A stretch of 64,000 nt of DNA from Melampsora larici-populina 98AG31 (Eukaryota > Basidiomycota > Pucciniomycetes > Pucciniales > Melampsoraceae): contig NW_006768774.1 in NCBI RefSeq assembly GCF_000204055.1, positions 1,069,819 through 1,133,818 of the forward strand, given 5' to 3'. Under the pieces are notes generated by a model, which saw only the letters and a program-made list of their open reading frames with translations, did no database searches and was not told the DNA's origin. A program made the translations under genes and the position numbers. This document shows, in pieces, positions 1 through 10,994 of this stretch. Position 1 is the first letter of the stretch; the number at the start of each line of letters is the position of its first letter.

Positions 1-790
1 GGCTCGATATCGATCCGATATACAAATTTTTGATATCGGATCGATATCGAGTTGAGATCACTTCGATATCGGAGACCAGATGATTAGCCTCCGCTGACAG
101 CCAGCCAACAGAGCTCTGGCGGCTGTGTGATCCTTCCTCACAACTGCCGGAGCTGGTCATCAAAGCCCCGCCACGACCGGGGCCAATAGCGAACCTTGGC
201 AAGACAACTTGAACAAAACGGTGCCACCAAACATTTCTCATCAAGGTAGAGAGATATAGAAGAAAAATATGGGAAGCGGAATTTTAAGGATCAACATAGT
301 AAACAATCCTTTTCTTGTCTCTCTTTCGTTATCTTTGTCTTCTTTATCTTATCACCAAAAGCAAGTTCTAGAAACGGCGAAGCAAATGAATTTCAAACAC
401 CTCTTCTTAGCCAGAAGTACAGAAGACCAGTATCTATACATCCAAGGTGTCTAAGCAATCACTTGATCAATTGGTGTAGCGGGTAGACTCACGGCAAGTA
501 CGTGTCACGGCCATTGTTCGCATGGTGTGTTCAAATCCTCGACGTTTAACTCTTTTGTCAGTCTTGGTGTGGAGTCCTTCTTTTGAAGGGCCCTAATCCT
601 CAACTCAAATCAATTGACTTGTTTGAATCAGTCAAGGTCTCAAGGCCTGTCAGTATGCCACGGAACCAAATGGTTCTGATATCATTACAATATTGGACCG
701 AGAACAAATCGATATCAAAAATTTGTATATCGATTCGAGATCAAATCGATATCAAATTGACATTGGGTCAGATGACATCGAATTGATATC
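1..790. repeat. Hairpin-bearing inverted repeat element, cut by the window edge
   Basis: Positions 3-21 and 33-51 form a perfect 19-bp stem with an 11-nt loop. A related, shorter hairpin (708-715 with 727-734) lies near 700-750, and its loop is the reverse complement of the first loop, so the two ends are inverted copies. The sequence between them has no convincing gene. This looks like a non-autonomous repeat whose left boundary may lie outside the window. Its class was not identified. Confidence 0.45.
470..546 (+). repeat. Possible tRNA-derived (SINE-like) segment
   Basis: A box-A-like string (TGTAGCGGGTAGACTC) is followed about 45 bp later by a box-B-like string (GTGTTCAAATCCTCG). The spacing is like that of an internal pol III promoter. 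A cloverleaf with a good T-stem or acceptor stem could not be drawn, so it is at best a degenerate tRNA or a SINE head. Confidence 0.2.
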
Positions 791-1038
791 AGCGCTGACC
801 CGTGGTGTACTTACATAGAATTCCGAAAATTGTGATTTGTGATGACGATAAGATGTCAAAGATTCTGTGTCTTCCAATGTCACAGAATCCAGATCATTTT
901 AATTTTGAAGTTGAGTCCTTGGATTTCTTGAAACTTTGAAATTCAAAGTTCAAAGCTTATTTTGTTTTGAATTCCTTTACATAGTACGGAATCTTGAAGA
1001 ACTTTAAGGAACGTTACAATTTGGCTCGATTTGGATTG

Positions 1039-1928
1039 AAGTTTTAGGATGATACTAAATCCAGCCCGGTGTTTGCAACTCTGACCGCCCGGATTTCATC
1101 TGTATTCATTCTTGATTCTACGCTATCAGACGCTATCCTGTGTGGCTTGACATTCCGGGCGGTCACTTACAAATTTGTTGATTTGGTGTTGTGACCGCCC
1201 GCTTTATTCTTGTCGATTTGATACGATCAACTTTGATATGCTCAAAGAAATGATTCATCATCTGTCCATGGCCTTGCTACCATATCTTTGTGAAATCAAC
1301 ATATGCTAACGCTTTGTTGCCTTCAGCAGACATCTGACATTTGTCGTCCTCAGGTAACGGTTGAGCTCAATCAAGATATTGGTTCATTGTATGTTTTCGT
1401 GCGTCCGCCGCGTGTGTGTGTTTGCATCGCGCGTCCATAAGCTATGTACTACATGATAGACACCACACATCCATTGCTGAGGCTTGGTGGGTGCATCTCT
1501 GCCATCTCTTGTTGTCAAAGTTTGAGCACTTTGTCTCTTGCTCTCTCAAAGCTGCTTGTTTTCCTGGGTCTTGTTTTTTGATTTTGCTCATGACTTGCAA
1601 TGGTATGTAGTTGGTGGTGTCTATTGTTGGATCATGATTGACACGCGTAGGTGACTTGCACAATCTTCTGTACTTACGACTTGCCCCAACAACGCACTCC
1701 CTCCCTGGAGGGAAGTACAAAAGATTAAGGCCTCTCATGGACACAACAATCTCATGAATCGACAAAAAAGACGAGCGGGCGGACACAACATGAAATTGAC
1801 AAAATTTCAACAGACCGCCCAGAATGTCAAGCCACATGGCATAGCAGGAGATCAAGATTAGATACAGATGGAATCCGGGCGGTCAGAGATACTAACACCG
1901 GGCTGGATTTAGTATCATCCAAGTTTTA
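1039..1928. mobile_element. 874-bp MITE with long TIRs and 8-bp target duplication (hAT-like)
   Basis: The element proper is 1047-1920. It is flanked on both sides by the identical octamer AAGTTTTA (1039-1046 and 1921-1928). Its ends are inverted copies starting GGATGATACTAAATCCAGCC, and the inverted similarity continues, with mismatches, for roughly 190 bp inward (for example the GGGCGGTC motifs). There is no transposase inside. An 8-bp duplication is typical of the hAT superfamily. The terminal sequence itself does not prove the family. Confidence 0.85.
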
Positions 1929-2381
1929 TACGGGATGTGGAGTCTGGACAGTGGCACTCTTCTCATGACAGGCGACCCTGTTCCATGCCGGGCAGGGACC
2001 ATTATAATGGACAGACTCGCTGGATTAGCACCGGCTCAGCATCCACAAGGAGGAGGATTCTGTCTTGAACCAAATTTTAGTAATTGGTCACGTGACCCCC
2101 TCCGTGACTGCGCAAGTAGTCATCCGCTCCATTCTCCTACCAACTTTCCCCCCCGTTGCGCTCTCCGATGGACGAAGGACCCCCGGACCTTGATATTCAG
2201 GACGGTTCGGCTGTTCAGGATGACGCGTCGATGTATGATCATGACGCGATGGACGCAGTGATCGCGACTGACCTGAAGGGTCAAACGCCGATGACCACGC
2301 CTCAAACGTGTCCACCCACCTCAAAGACCATTGATAAGGTCACCCTTCCCTCACAAGCTCTCACTGGCTTGGTATTGAACC
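1929..2381. other. Intergenic, no supported gene
   Basis: Short overlapping ORFs occur on both strands here, but none has splice context or recognisable motifs. Nothing else was seen. Confidence 0.5.
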
Positions 2382-2816
2382 CTCACCGCCAAGAAATTCA
2401 CGTCGGAAAGCCCTTCCTGTTGTCATTTCGGGAAGGGCGCCCCAATGCAGAATCGCGCCCAAGTCATGCGATTAGACAGACTTCCGATCCGCAATCGAGC
2501 ACGCACCACGCGACTGATTGTTCAGTCCGTTTCAAAAACGCGCGGGCCCATCCGATTGAACACAGCTCCGATTTCAAACCGCGTGGGTGGCATCCAACTG
2601 AGCCTCAGCCCGATGCAAACACGCAAAATACGTGTCCGACTCAAACCCGAATGCGATAGAATCATCCGATCGCGTAGCCCTCAACCGAGGCCGCCTCTAC
2701 CCCGCATCCCCGATGCAATCTCGCGCCCGATACAAAATCGGTGATCATCTTGCGACCCAATCATATCCGATGCAATCGAATTTGCGAATGAATTTTGCAT
2801 TTTGGCTTGTGATCCA
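2382..2816 (+). repeat. Dispersed repeat, copy A (inverted partner at 42408-42847)
   Basis: This 435-bp segment is nearly the same as the reverse complement of 42408-42847. Both begin at CTCACCGCCAAGAAATTC and end near TTGTGATCCA. They share the internal short hairpin CCCTTCC...GGAAGGG and the recurring motif CCGATGCAA. Both copies keep an ORF of about 99 codons in one frame, but another frame is open too and there is no start or splice context, so coding is not claimed. Confidence 0.8.
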
Positions 2817-3054
2817 ATCCCTGATCCAAAATGACAAACATTTTATTTGAAAAAAGTGTATGTAAGTGAAGGAAAAAGAACAACAACTATATATACGAAA
2901 AAAAGTTTCCATAACTGATACTACTATCTATGTTCCTTGTTCCTAATCCTTCTGTTCTCTACAAATTACCTCTCAGCGCCAAATAGCTATTATGTAATCC
3001 TTTTAGCCTTATTATGAAAACAGCCGTTTACGACTGAGAACTTGCATGGCTCAT

Positions 3055-3143
3055 GAAGTTCGACTTCGAACTTCGAACTTCGAGCTTTGAACTTCGAACT
3101 TTGAAGTTCGACTTCGAACTTTGAAGTTCAAAGCTCGAACGTC
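3055..3143. repeat. TTCGAA-core minisatellite
   Basis: Run of alternating AACTTCGAACTT and GAAGTTCGA blocks. Similar arrays lie at 9250-9366, 22961-23075, 27341-27410 and 38504-38630. Confidence 0.8.
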
Positions 3144-3239
3144 AACTTGGAAAGCACAGCACTTTCAGCTTGAATCTTTTCAAAATTCGACAAGATAAAA
3201 AAAACACAAATACGACATCAATAGACGAACCGCCAACAT

Positions 3240-3560
3240 TTTTTCAAAAACAAGTAATCAGACTTTTTTTGCAAACAAGTAGAATTTCTTTCTTGAAAAT
3301 AAGTAGATTTACTCATTGAAAAAGTGAGACAAAACAATATTTAAAAAACAGGGTTTTTTGTAAACAAGTAGATTTTCTTTTTTTGAAAGCAAGTAGATTT
3401 TCTTTTTTTGAAAATAAGTAGATTTTCTTTTTGGAAACAAGTAAATTGGAAAATATATCTTTTTTCTTGACATCAAGTTAGTAGAATTTTTGAAGCCAAG
3501 TAAATACTTTTTTTTGGAAAACAAATCTTTTTTGAAATCAAGTTAGTAGATAATTCGAAA
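3240..3560. repeat. Degenerate T-rich tandem repeat
   Basis: Repeated units of roughly 25-30 bp built around AAGTAGATTTTCTTTTTTTG. It is low complexity, lies just downstream of the gene ending at 3612, and has no coding potential. Confidence 0.7.
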
Positions 3561-3611
3561 AAAGTTAAGGCGGATTTTTTCTGGAAACAAGAAGTAAAAT
3601 GAAAATCCAAT

Positions 3612-5778
3612 CTATAGTTTTTGTAAAGGCTTGAGGGCGTCATTCACTTCCTCCTTATATTCCTTCCACTTATCTTGAATCTCCCTACGTATAGCCATGA
3701 AAGTATTGAAATTATTACCAGCTGGGATAAAAGCAGCAATATCCACCATTTTACCTGCCATGAACCTCATCATATCTTTTACATTCTTCTTCATCTGCTC
3801 CGCCACCAGCTGACCATCAAACGTGTTGGGCTTGGCTTCACCCCAGTCTATAGAGCTATCATCTGAGTCTTGATCATCACCCTGGTCGCTCCTGGCCTTT
3901 TCGTTTTTTAAACCCTGTAGAAATTCAGGTTCGAGAGAGAGCTGATGCTCTGGCTTGTTTAGTCTTGTATCATCCTTTCCGGGTTGTCCATGTTCTTCGG
4001 CGTGTCTCTCGTCTTGATCTGTAGATTGGACTCGTTGGTCGCTGTGTCTCGGGTTGTCATGTGGAAGTTGGACTTGTTCATTGCTTTGTCTCACCTCTTC
4101 CATGGGCGAAGATCTAAATAATGGGATTTGTGAGGTTTGAGGCAAAACAGAGGTCGAAGGAGCCGGGGGAGCGCGTCGAGCAGTCTCTGAGTTCGAAATG
4201 GAGGGTGCAGGAGCAGCGGACTTGCGTCGAGCCATTTCGAGGTTCGAAAGAGAGGGTACCGGCGCAGCGGACTTGCGTCGAGCCATTTCAAGGTTTGAAA
4301 GAGAGGGTGCCGGCGCAGCGGACTTGCGTCGAGCCATTTCGAGGTTCGAAAGAGAGGGTGCCGGCGCAGCAGACTTGCGTCGAGCCGTTTCGAGGTGCGA
4401 AAGAGAGGGGGCCGGAGCAGCGTGAGCGCGTCGAGCCGTTTCGAGGTTCGAAAGAGAGGGTGCCGGAGCAGCGTGAGCGCGTCGAGCCGTTTCGAGGTTC
4501 GAAAGAGATGGTGCCGGAGCAGCGTGAGTGCGTCGAGCCGTTTCAAGGTTCGAAAGAGAGGGTGCCGGAGCAGCGTGAGTGCGTCGAGCCATTTCAAGGT
4601 TCGAAAGTGCCGGAGCAGCGTGAGCGCGTCGAGCCGTTTCGAGGTTCGAAAGAGATGGTGCCGGAGCAGCGTGAGTGCGTCGAGCCGTTTCAAGGTTCGA
4701 AAGAGAGGGTGCCGGAGCAGCGTGAGTGCGTCGAGCCGTTTCAAGGTTCAAAAGAGAGGGTGCCGGAGAAGCGTGAGCGCGTCGAATCGAAGGCGGGGGC
4801 AGGGATTGAGGAGGATCCGAGGAGGTGTGTGGAGAGGATTGGAGATGCGAAGTACCAGCCGTCCGAGGAGGTGCAGAGGGTGAGGGTTGGTCGTCCTCCA
4901 CTCTTATGGGTCTACGAAGAGTGACTCTGATCTTTCGTTTTGGTTGACATTCTTCTTCAGAGCTAGCGGAATCCTCCACGTGTCTCTTTTTCGATGGACC
5001 TGGGCTCGCGTTCAAAGGTGGTGGCTGGAATGGTAGTGGTTCGCTTGGGTTAGGAGGTGATGGTTCCTTTGGGTTAGGAACCCAACCAGGTGGTGGTTGG
5101 AAGGGTGGTGCCTGAAGGCTTCGCTGCCATCCCAACATATGTTGAAGGTAAGCGTCGGCTCTGAGATCGTCCTGTATGATTCGTGACCCCGGGCTTCTAC
5201 TCAAAGGTCTTTCCGCACCAAAATCTTGTCGTGCAGTGGGAGCAAGCAGGTCGACATCTAAGAAGAAACATTAATTAGCTCATCTTGTTTCTCCCGAACA
5301 CGCAACTCCAAGAAAACGGAAATGGTAACCTACCTTGTGTCATTGTTGACCAATCATCAACCCTAACTACATCCTCCGGCGCCAAGAGGGAGAGTTCCTG
5401 CGGAAGACAAGTGCTCGAAGCCAAAGTTTTGTGATCTTCATCGAACTTCGAATCCGGATAGAGCTTTCCATCTCTGTTTCGCATCCACATGAAGTCTGTA
5501 GACTCCTCTCCATTGACGTCACAAACTACCTTCGAGGCCTTGCAGTCTCGGCACTTGAGTGATTTGCCGGGGATGGCCACACAGATTCGATTGGTCCTGG
5601 CGCATCTGGAACACGGCTTGGCATACAAATGTACCTTCGTGTAATCATCTTTCCCTATCAATGCTTCGTTGAGCTCGGTCTCGCATCGAACAGATTGAGG
5701 CGATCTAGGTTGGATTTTGATGACAGTGCCCGGTGCCAGTGGTACGATTTCCGAATCGGTTTCTTGTGAAGAACTCAT
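3612..5778 (-). CDS. Zn2Cys6-like protein with twelve 17-residue repeats
   Basis: Two exons: 5778-5334 and 5257-3612. The intron 5333-5258 (GT...AG) joins them in frame to give 696 aa. Residues near 50-85 hold C-x2-C-x6-C-x9-C-x2-C-x6-C, the spacing of a fungal Zn(II)2Cys6 cluster, so DNA binding in the nucleus is likely. The middle is proline- and serine-rich with a basic stretch (KRKIRVTLRR) that could be a nuclear localisation signal. It then carries twelve copies of a 17-residue unit of the form SLSNLETARRxxAAPAP, encoded by a 51-bp minisatellite. One unit is two residues short. The C-terminal quarter is charged and predicted helical. No fungal-specific transcription-factor middle domain is visible, so a role as a transcription factor is inference. 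Similar lone-cluster proteins are common and uncharacterised in basidiomycetes. Confidence 0.75.
4135..4790. repeat. 51-bp coding minisatellite inside the Zn2Cys6-like gene
   Basis: About twelve direct units of 51 bp, each holding a TTCGA-rich core, encode the 17-residue repeat on the minus strand. One unit is 6 bp shorter. Because 51 is a multiple of three, several other frames are also open on both strands; those are artefacts of the repeat. Confidence 0.9.
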
Positions 5779-7160
5779 TTAAAATGAAAGAGGCGATAAA
5801 AAAATTGATTGATGGATTTAGCAGCGACGGAAAAAATCGTAGAAATTTCGAAGTTCAAACAAGGAGTTAGGAAGTGATAGAATTGATAGGGATTTTCGAG
5901 TTGGAGAAGGAAAGTCAAGCAATGAAACGAAGACGGTGAAATTGAGGCAATTGAAATCGTTGAGGGGAGCAAAGACGCAGACTCGAATACTTTATGCGTG
6001 AAGTAAATGAGGTAGCATCAAAGGCGGTGCTAAGCAGCAAACTTCAACACGTAAACATCTCGAACCTTGTTACTCGTATGTAGTAATCAGATATTCCATG
6101 TAATTCCAAAGTCACCTCATAAACTTTGCAGATTCTCCCTGAGGCATGTACGAAGATACAATCTTTGTTGTGTTTTGGGATGACTCAGTCTGACTCAGTA
6201 GATACGCTCAAGCATCTCCAGATTTTTTGTTTTGCAGGTAGATATCTGCGTCAAGCTACATCTTTCAGAGTATTGAAATGCAGATTTGTTTGAGGATCAA
6301 AAGTATAACCTCATGTGACAAACCTTCGAGATTGTCAGGTTATCAAATTACGTATTATTCATCAAGTACGAAGTAATAGTGTTCGTTAGTCCCGTATCTT
6401 TTTCTTGTCTGTTTGTGTTGTGTTGCATGTTACAAGATAATGAACAATCATCTCATCCAAAGCTTAACTTTTGTGATCACAAACTAACTACCGAAGTTTG
6501 TTGATTCATGTACGACTCATAGAGCTCTCCTACATAGTTCCACCGGTGGCTGCCGGTGGTCTTTCTCAAAAAGAAACAATGGGCAATTTTTTCTACATTG
6601 ATCTAAAAATATATAATGAAAACTTAGAAATACGGGATAAAAATGAAGACAGTGCAATCATTGGCCTGGTTGTTCTCCTCTTGAACTAGTAATATAGTGT
6701 AGCAACAATCACATTTGACTTGGACTAGGAGCCTGCTTCTAGAAAAGAGAATAGGTGTCACGTGCTGATCATGTGTCACAGCTCCAACAAACGATCCGTA
6801 AGCATTCGCGTGTCCTATGCGTCGCAAATGATCAGCACATGCTGTACTCTTTACCAACTCCGAATAAAGTATTCCCTCATTACCTATTGAGGATGCTCTT
6901 TACCTTTGTGAGATTCTTATATGAAGTGGATGATCTCTGAACACCTTCTTCCCACTTCATATTCTTCTCAAAGTTATTTACAGAAAGTTCCTAAAAAGTA
7001 TTTTCTCTACGTCGAGATCCTCTATCTCACTCATAGTCTTGATCTTGTACATATATAAATTTTTGGACCCAGGGCTGAGGCTCAGCAGCGCGTTCAGATA
7101 TGGTGCTGTTCGAATCTAACTCAGACGCCATTCAAAAGTTAATTTTACTTCGAACGTTGA
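5779..7160. other. Intergenic, AT-rich, no supported gene
   Basis: Scattered ORFs under 80 codons on both strands without splice context. Apart from the presumed promoter of the minus-strand gene starting at 5778, nothing specific was seen. Confidence 0.5.
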
Positions 7161-7162
7161 TG

Positions 7163-7372
7163 TTCACTTCGAATTCCCAATAGAACCAATATACTAGATT
7201 ACATGGGCACTGTTCCTTTCGAAAAAGCCATGTCCGATGTGATATGAAGTCAAATATATACGCCATTCAACAATATCAATATCGATTTCGAATTCCCAAT
7301 AGAACAAATGTACCAAATTACATGGGCACTATTCCACTTGAAAAAGCCATACCATGTGATTTGTAGTCACAA
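7163..7372 (+). repeat. Two tandem copies of a ~115-bp dispersed repeat
   Basis: The block from TTCGAATTCCCAATAGAAC through TTACATGGGCACT to the following GAAGTCA is present twice in direct orientation. A third, inverted copy is at about 27030-27130 and extends further on one side. It lies about 450 bp upstream of the dioxygenase start codon. Confidence 0.75.
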
Positions 7373-7646
7373 GAGGAAAGATCACGAATCTTTCAATTTA
7401 AAGGAAATTTGCAGTTCAAATTTGCAAATACTATCTGAAAGTAGAAAGATTTAATGTATGATCTTCTAATTCGGCCCAACCAATCAATCTTTTTCCCTTC
7501 CCTCAACTACATCAGACTACATCTTAATCAAATTTCATCAGCTCAGCTTCTCATCATTCATTATCTTTCTATAACTACTCTCAATCGAATTTCTGAATAA
7601 ACATCTTACTATCTACTCTCGGAATTCGTTTTTCACTTACAAATCT

Positions 7647-7804
7647 TTCACTATAAATCCTCTCTTGAATGCTTCGGACCTTGGATCATCGCGACGCAAA
7701 ACTCAGAAGCTAGAAGAGAGGTAGTGAATTTTTTGTACTTGATCAATTCATTCCAGAGTGATATTTAGCAAGAGTTTTAGCATTAGTTATAATCTTCATT
7801 GCAG
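7647..7804 (+). promoter_or_regulatory. TATA box and 5'-UTR intron of the dioxygenase gene
   Basis: CACTATAAATCC at about 7650 is a good TATA box. A candidate 5'-UTR intron runs from GTAGTG at 7721 to TTCATTGCAG ending at 7804, five bases before the ATG at 7810. Confidence 0.5.
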
Positions 7805-7809
7805 GAGCC

Positions 7810-8949
7810 ATGCCTAAATACAAATCCCCAGCAACCTTAAAATCTCGTCTCAATCGATCTATTAGAAAGCATCTTGAGCGACCCGAGCAGCCACCTCCAA
7901 ATGCTCGATCTACCAAAAAGGCTGAACTTATAGAAGCTTATGGCCTACCCCCCAATGCGAAGTTCCTTTTCTTTAAAAAAGGTCGTCGTTATGGACAACC
8001 TCGCCTAACTCTCACTTATGGAACTGTCATTTGCCTCGACTACCATACCTGTGAGCTACTGTGCGTAGTACGATTTATTGAACGGGACGACATGGACCAG
8101 AGCTATTTCAAAATGCTTAATCATTCAATATCGACTGTCTATCAGCATGCAAGAGCTCGTGGTGAAGTCAAAAACAATGGAGCGACTTACCGTTGTAGGA
8201 GATTAGGACGAAAACATGGCAGGATGTTTGCGGCTGGCTTTCGTCCTGGGTATGATAAGGAGGTCAAAGCAGGTTAGTTGAGATATATCTCAAATCATGC
8301 GATGACATGATTTGCAGTTCCTCACCCAAATCTACCTTTTGCAGGGCAGTACACCTGGAATGAAGCCACCGCTGCAGATTATCGCAAGATGGAGGCGGAC
8401 TTGAAACGACAGGGGAACCTTCCCGCAATCGAGTCTTTCTTTGCTGAAAGATTTTCAGGATTATCATTGGCGGCATTTCAATCCAATGCCACTCTGGCTG
8501 CTCGTACCAACGCTCCATCTTGGGCAAACGAGTCTTTTTATGTATCACCCAATGCCCAAGTCTTTGGATCCAACATCACGGTGACCTTTGATGAGTTTGC
8601 CAACAAGAAACACAAAGATCGTGATGCGTCGAAATATGCTTTTGGTTTTTTTGGGCTGATTGACCGAGCAACTGGTGAATTTTATCATCGTGGGTCAACC
8701 GCACCAAGAGGTAACACTCTGGGTGCACACTTTGTACTGGACGACTACAACTTTGATATCAACTTGGATGCAACTGATGGCATCATCGAGATGCTTTGGA
8801 ATTCACAAGCTCATCATCATACCACCCCGTCCAGGACATACGACTCAAATTCCAAACAAATTCCTCCACAAGAGGCCGAAATCACTCGTTTCGCGTGTTC
8901 CACTCAAATAGCCCAAGGACTAGTCAATCGGCTCGACAAAGTCAAATAA
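7810..8949 (+). CDS. Tet-like (TET/JBP family) 2OG-Fe(II) dioxygenase
   Basis: Exons 7810-8272 and 8345-8949 join in frame (GTTAGT...TTTGCAG) to give 355 aa. The family oxidises 5-methylcytosine or related bases in DNA, using Fe(II) and 2-oxoglutarate; the substrate here is inferred. The N-terminal half is the conserved basidiomycete leader (YGLPPNAKFLFFKK, then a beta-rich segment). The oxygenase core holds the HxD iron motif (HKD, H244/D246), the downstream YAFG and FVLDDYN strands, the distal histidine in AHHHTTP (311-313) and an arginine that should bind 2-oxoglutarate in TRFACSTQI (R336). A degenerate paralogue at 55183-58866 has its intron at the same place. The TAA at 8947 looks premature: 43 further in-frame codons (8950-9081) resemble the end of that paralogue. 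All catalytic residues lie before it, so activity is possible. Confidence 0.85.
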
Positions 8950-9081
8950 ATGCGAAGCGAGATGAGTGATGAGGCCTGGTTAGACTACACATCAACAGTT
9001 TTGACTGGATATAAAGAGCAAGCTCACAAAAAAATGAAGGCTCTTGCCCTCAAGTTAGGCATCTGGCAACAGGACTTTTAG
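8950..9081 (+). pseudogene. Untranslated remnant of the dioxygenase C-terminus
   Basis: In frame after the TAA at 8947-8949, 43 codons run to a TAG at 9079. They encode TVLTGYKEQAHKKM, matched by TVLTGYPEEAHKKM at the end of the paralogue near 58770. It was therefore once translated and is now cut off, unless the stop is read through or spliced out. Confidence 0.7.
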
Positions 9082-9249
9082 ACTTTTGAGGCGCATTCAT
9101 TTGATTGTTCAATGGATCACATGTAATACAGTTCTTAACTTCAGTCTTAGATTTTTCACTATTATGTTCCCTTTTTGTGACATCATTTATGTTATTGACG
9201 TGAATTCCAATTGAATTTCAACCAAGTCAATATCTTTGAACTCTTCCAA

Positions 9250-9366
9250 GTTTGAAGTTCGAAGTTCGAAACTAACTTCGAAATTTGAAATTTGAACTTC
9301 GAACTGCGAACTTCGAACTTCGAACTTTGAACTTCGAAGTTTGAAGTCTGAAGTTCGAAATTCAAT
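9250..9366. repeat. TTCGAA-core minisatellite
   Basis: Dense run of GAAGTTCGAA, AACTTCGAACTT and diverged variants, about 170 bp downstream of the dioxygenase remnant. The surrounding 9082-9786 holds nothing else recognised. Confidence 0.8.
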
Positions 9367-9786
9367 TTCTCTGCGTATCTTTCATCTGCATATGATTGAG
9401 ACTAGCAATCCAAAGATCACAAAATCGATGGAAAGGTTTCAGATTGCTCTTTATGGAGACTGTTTGCCAACATCTCACAGCTCCGAAAATGAAAGATGAA
9501 ATCAAGGAAAGCCCATAGAAAGGTATAAATATTTCACTCTTGCCATACACGATCCTGTGCGAGTTCCACAGAGATCTATCTCCACAATACTCTGGATAAT
9601 TAAAATTTGAGACACAAGTGAGGCACTAAAGGAAACTGATAGACATACAATAAGATATCAAAACAAAGAGAAAGCGTAGATGGATAAGTCAGGTGATAAC
9701 AGATTGAGAGAAATTGAGAGCGGATAACTCAAAGGGAAGTGAGGGAACATACAAGCACAAGGATCGGAGTACCAATTCAAAGACTA

Positions 9787-10252
9787 TCATCCTAGGACAA
9801 CAAAGACTACCATCAAGATTCCATGCAAGGCCTCGAGGCAAAATGACTCCGGTGCAGCGATTTTGAGGTAGGTTTTCATATTTCCTCGACACGCAAAACA
9901 CGCACTGCCCCATGCATCGTGTAGAAAATTGGGAGCCCACTCGCTCGAAGATACCGCCAAACTTCCCGTTGGATATCGAGCCGAAATCCATATGCCCACT
10001 ATCACCATAAGGTTGAGATAGGTTGCTAGTGAGCGAAAGAACCGACGCCATGGTATTCCTGAGGTAATGATATTCAGTTGAGTGAGGGAGTTCGAATTGG
10101 TGAATCGAAGGTAGACAATACATACCCTTTCTACAATTGGTCCTGGGACGTCTGACTCCTGCCAATGTCATTGGCACGCCTTGCTGACACATACTGTGTT
10201 TGACGCAGCCAGCGCGTGTGGAGTGGTGAGGATAACTGTGTTGGCCGGACAT
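9787..10252 (-). CDS. Small two-segment membrane protein, unknown
   Basis: Exons 10252-10126 and 10058-9787, joined across a 67-nt intron (GGTATG...CCTCAG), encode 132 aa. The N-terminal 43 residues are polar, with His and Cys. Two hydrophobic stretches follow: YLNLMVIVGIWIS at about 57-69 and LHGILMVVFVVLG at the very C-terminus. The loop between them has a CFAC motif. No family was recognised. It is head-to-head with another small membrane protein starting at 10995, with about 740 bp between. The join is supported by frame and splice sites only. Confidence 0.5.
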
Positions 10253-10994
10253 ATTTTTTGATCAAGTGATATATTTGTCAGATCAAGTGGCTATGTATTG
10301 AAATTGAATTGAGAATACCAGGATCAAGCGTGATATGGAGAAGTGGTTCATTGCATGGATCATGCTAGTATTTATGAGGAGAGTTATCAACTCTTGTCTG
10401 GACCCTGAATGAGCTTCCTCTGAGTACTCAACAGAAATATTTCTGTTGGTACTATACAAGGGCTCGTATTACATTTTGTTTGAAAAGTACTTGGAGTTGA
10501 AAGTTTCAACGGCGGGTACAAGTGATCAATCAATAAAGGGGGAGATGCCCAGAAAGGATCTCTGGAACCACTTAGCCCAGTTGAGAAAGTTACATGTGTT
10601 TATCAAGGAGGGATTGATTAGATCGTCTGCTCAGCAGCTCAACAATGACCTTGAGGGCCAGGCCCTCAGGCTGAGGGGCATGAGCCAACGAATAACCGTG
10701 AACCAGAAGGCTTGATGCGCTCCCACATCTGAGCTTGTTACAAAGGATTTCAGAAGGTGAGATGCTTCGATGAAGGTGTATCGAGGATTATATAAGGAAG
10801 TATCAATGACGGCCCTGAGCATGAGACTAAACAGCACAGTCATTCGGATAAAGGGCTATGATCGTATGTATGATCTGAAAAGCCTTGCATATAAGACACC
10901 TTACGCACACGTCTCGAGAATCACAGAAAACCACAGATATCGAAACAAGATACACTGCACTCTCAAATACTATACACGCTATACACGCACCAGA

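Noticed and set aside
470..546. Functional tRNA gene
   Set aside because: Box-like strings are present but the T-stem and acceptor stem do not pair, so it is kept only as a low-confidence SINE-like segment.
664..690. Retroelement primer-binding site on the minus strand
   Set aside because: GATATCAGAACCATTTGG resembles the initiator-tRNA site of copia elements, but no LTR with TG...CA ends could be placed next to it.
1442..1855. 137-codon ORF inside the MITE
   Set aside because: It spans the inverted-repeat structure of the element and has no transposase or other motif.
2445..2744. 99-codon ORF also present in the copy at 42485-42784
   Set aside because: Other frames are open as well, there is no start context or splice site, and conservation is explained by recent repeat duplication.
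4091..4924. Long repeat-containing ORFs on the plus strand and in a second minus frame
   Set aside because: They are produced by the 51-bp repeat being a multiple of three; the minus-strand exon with splice continuity and a zinc cluster explains the region.
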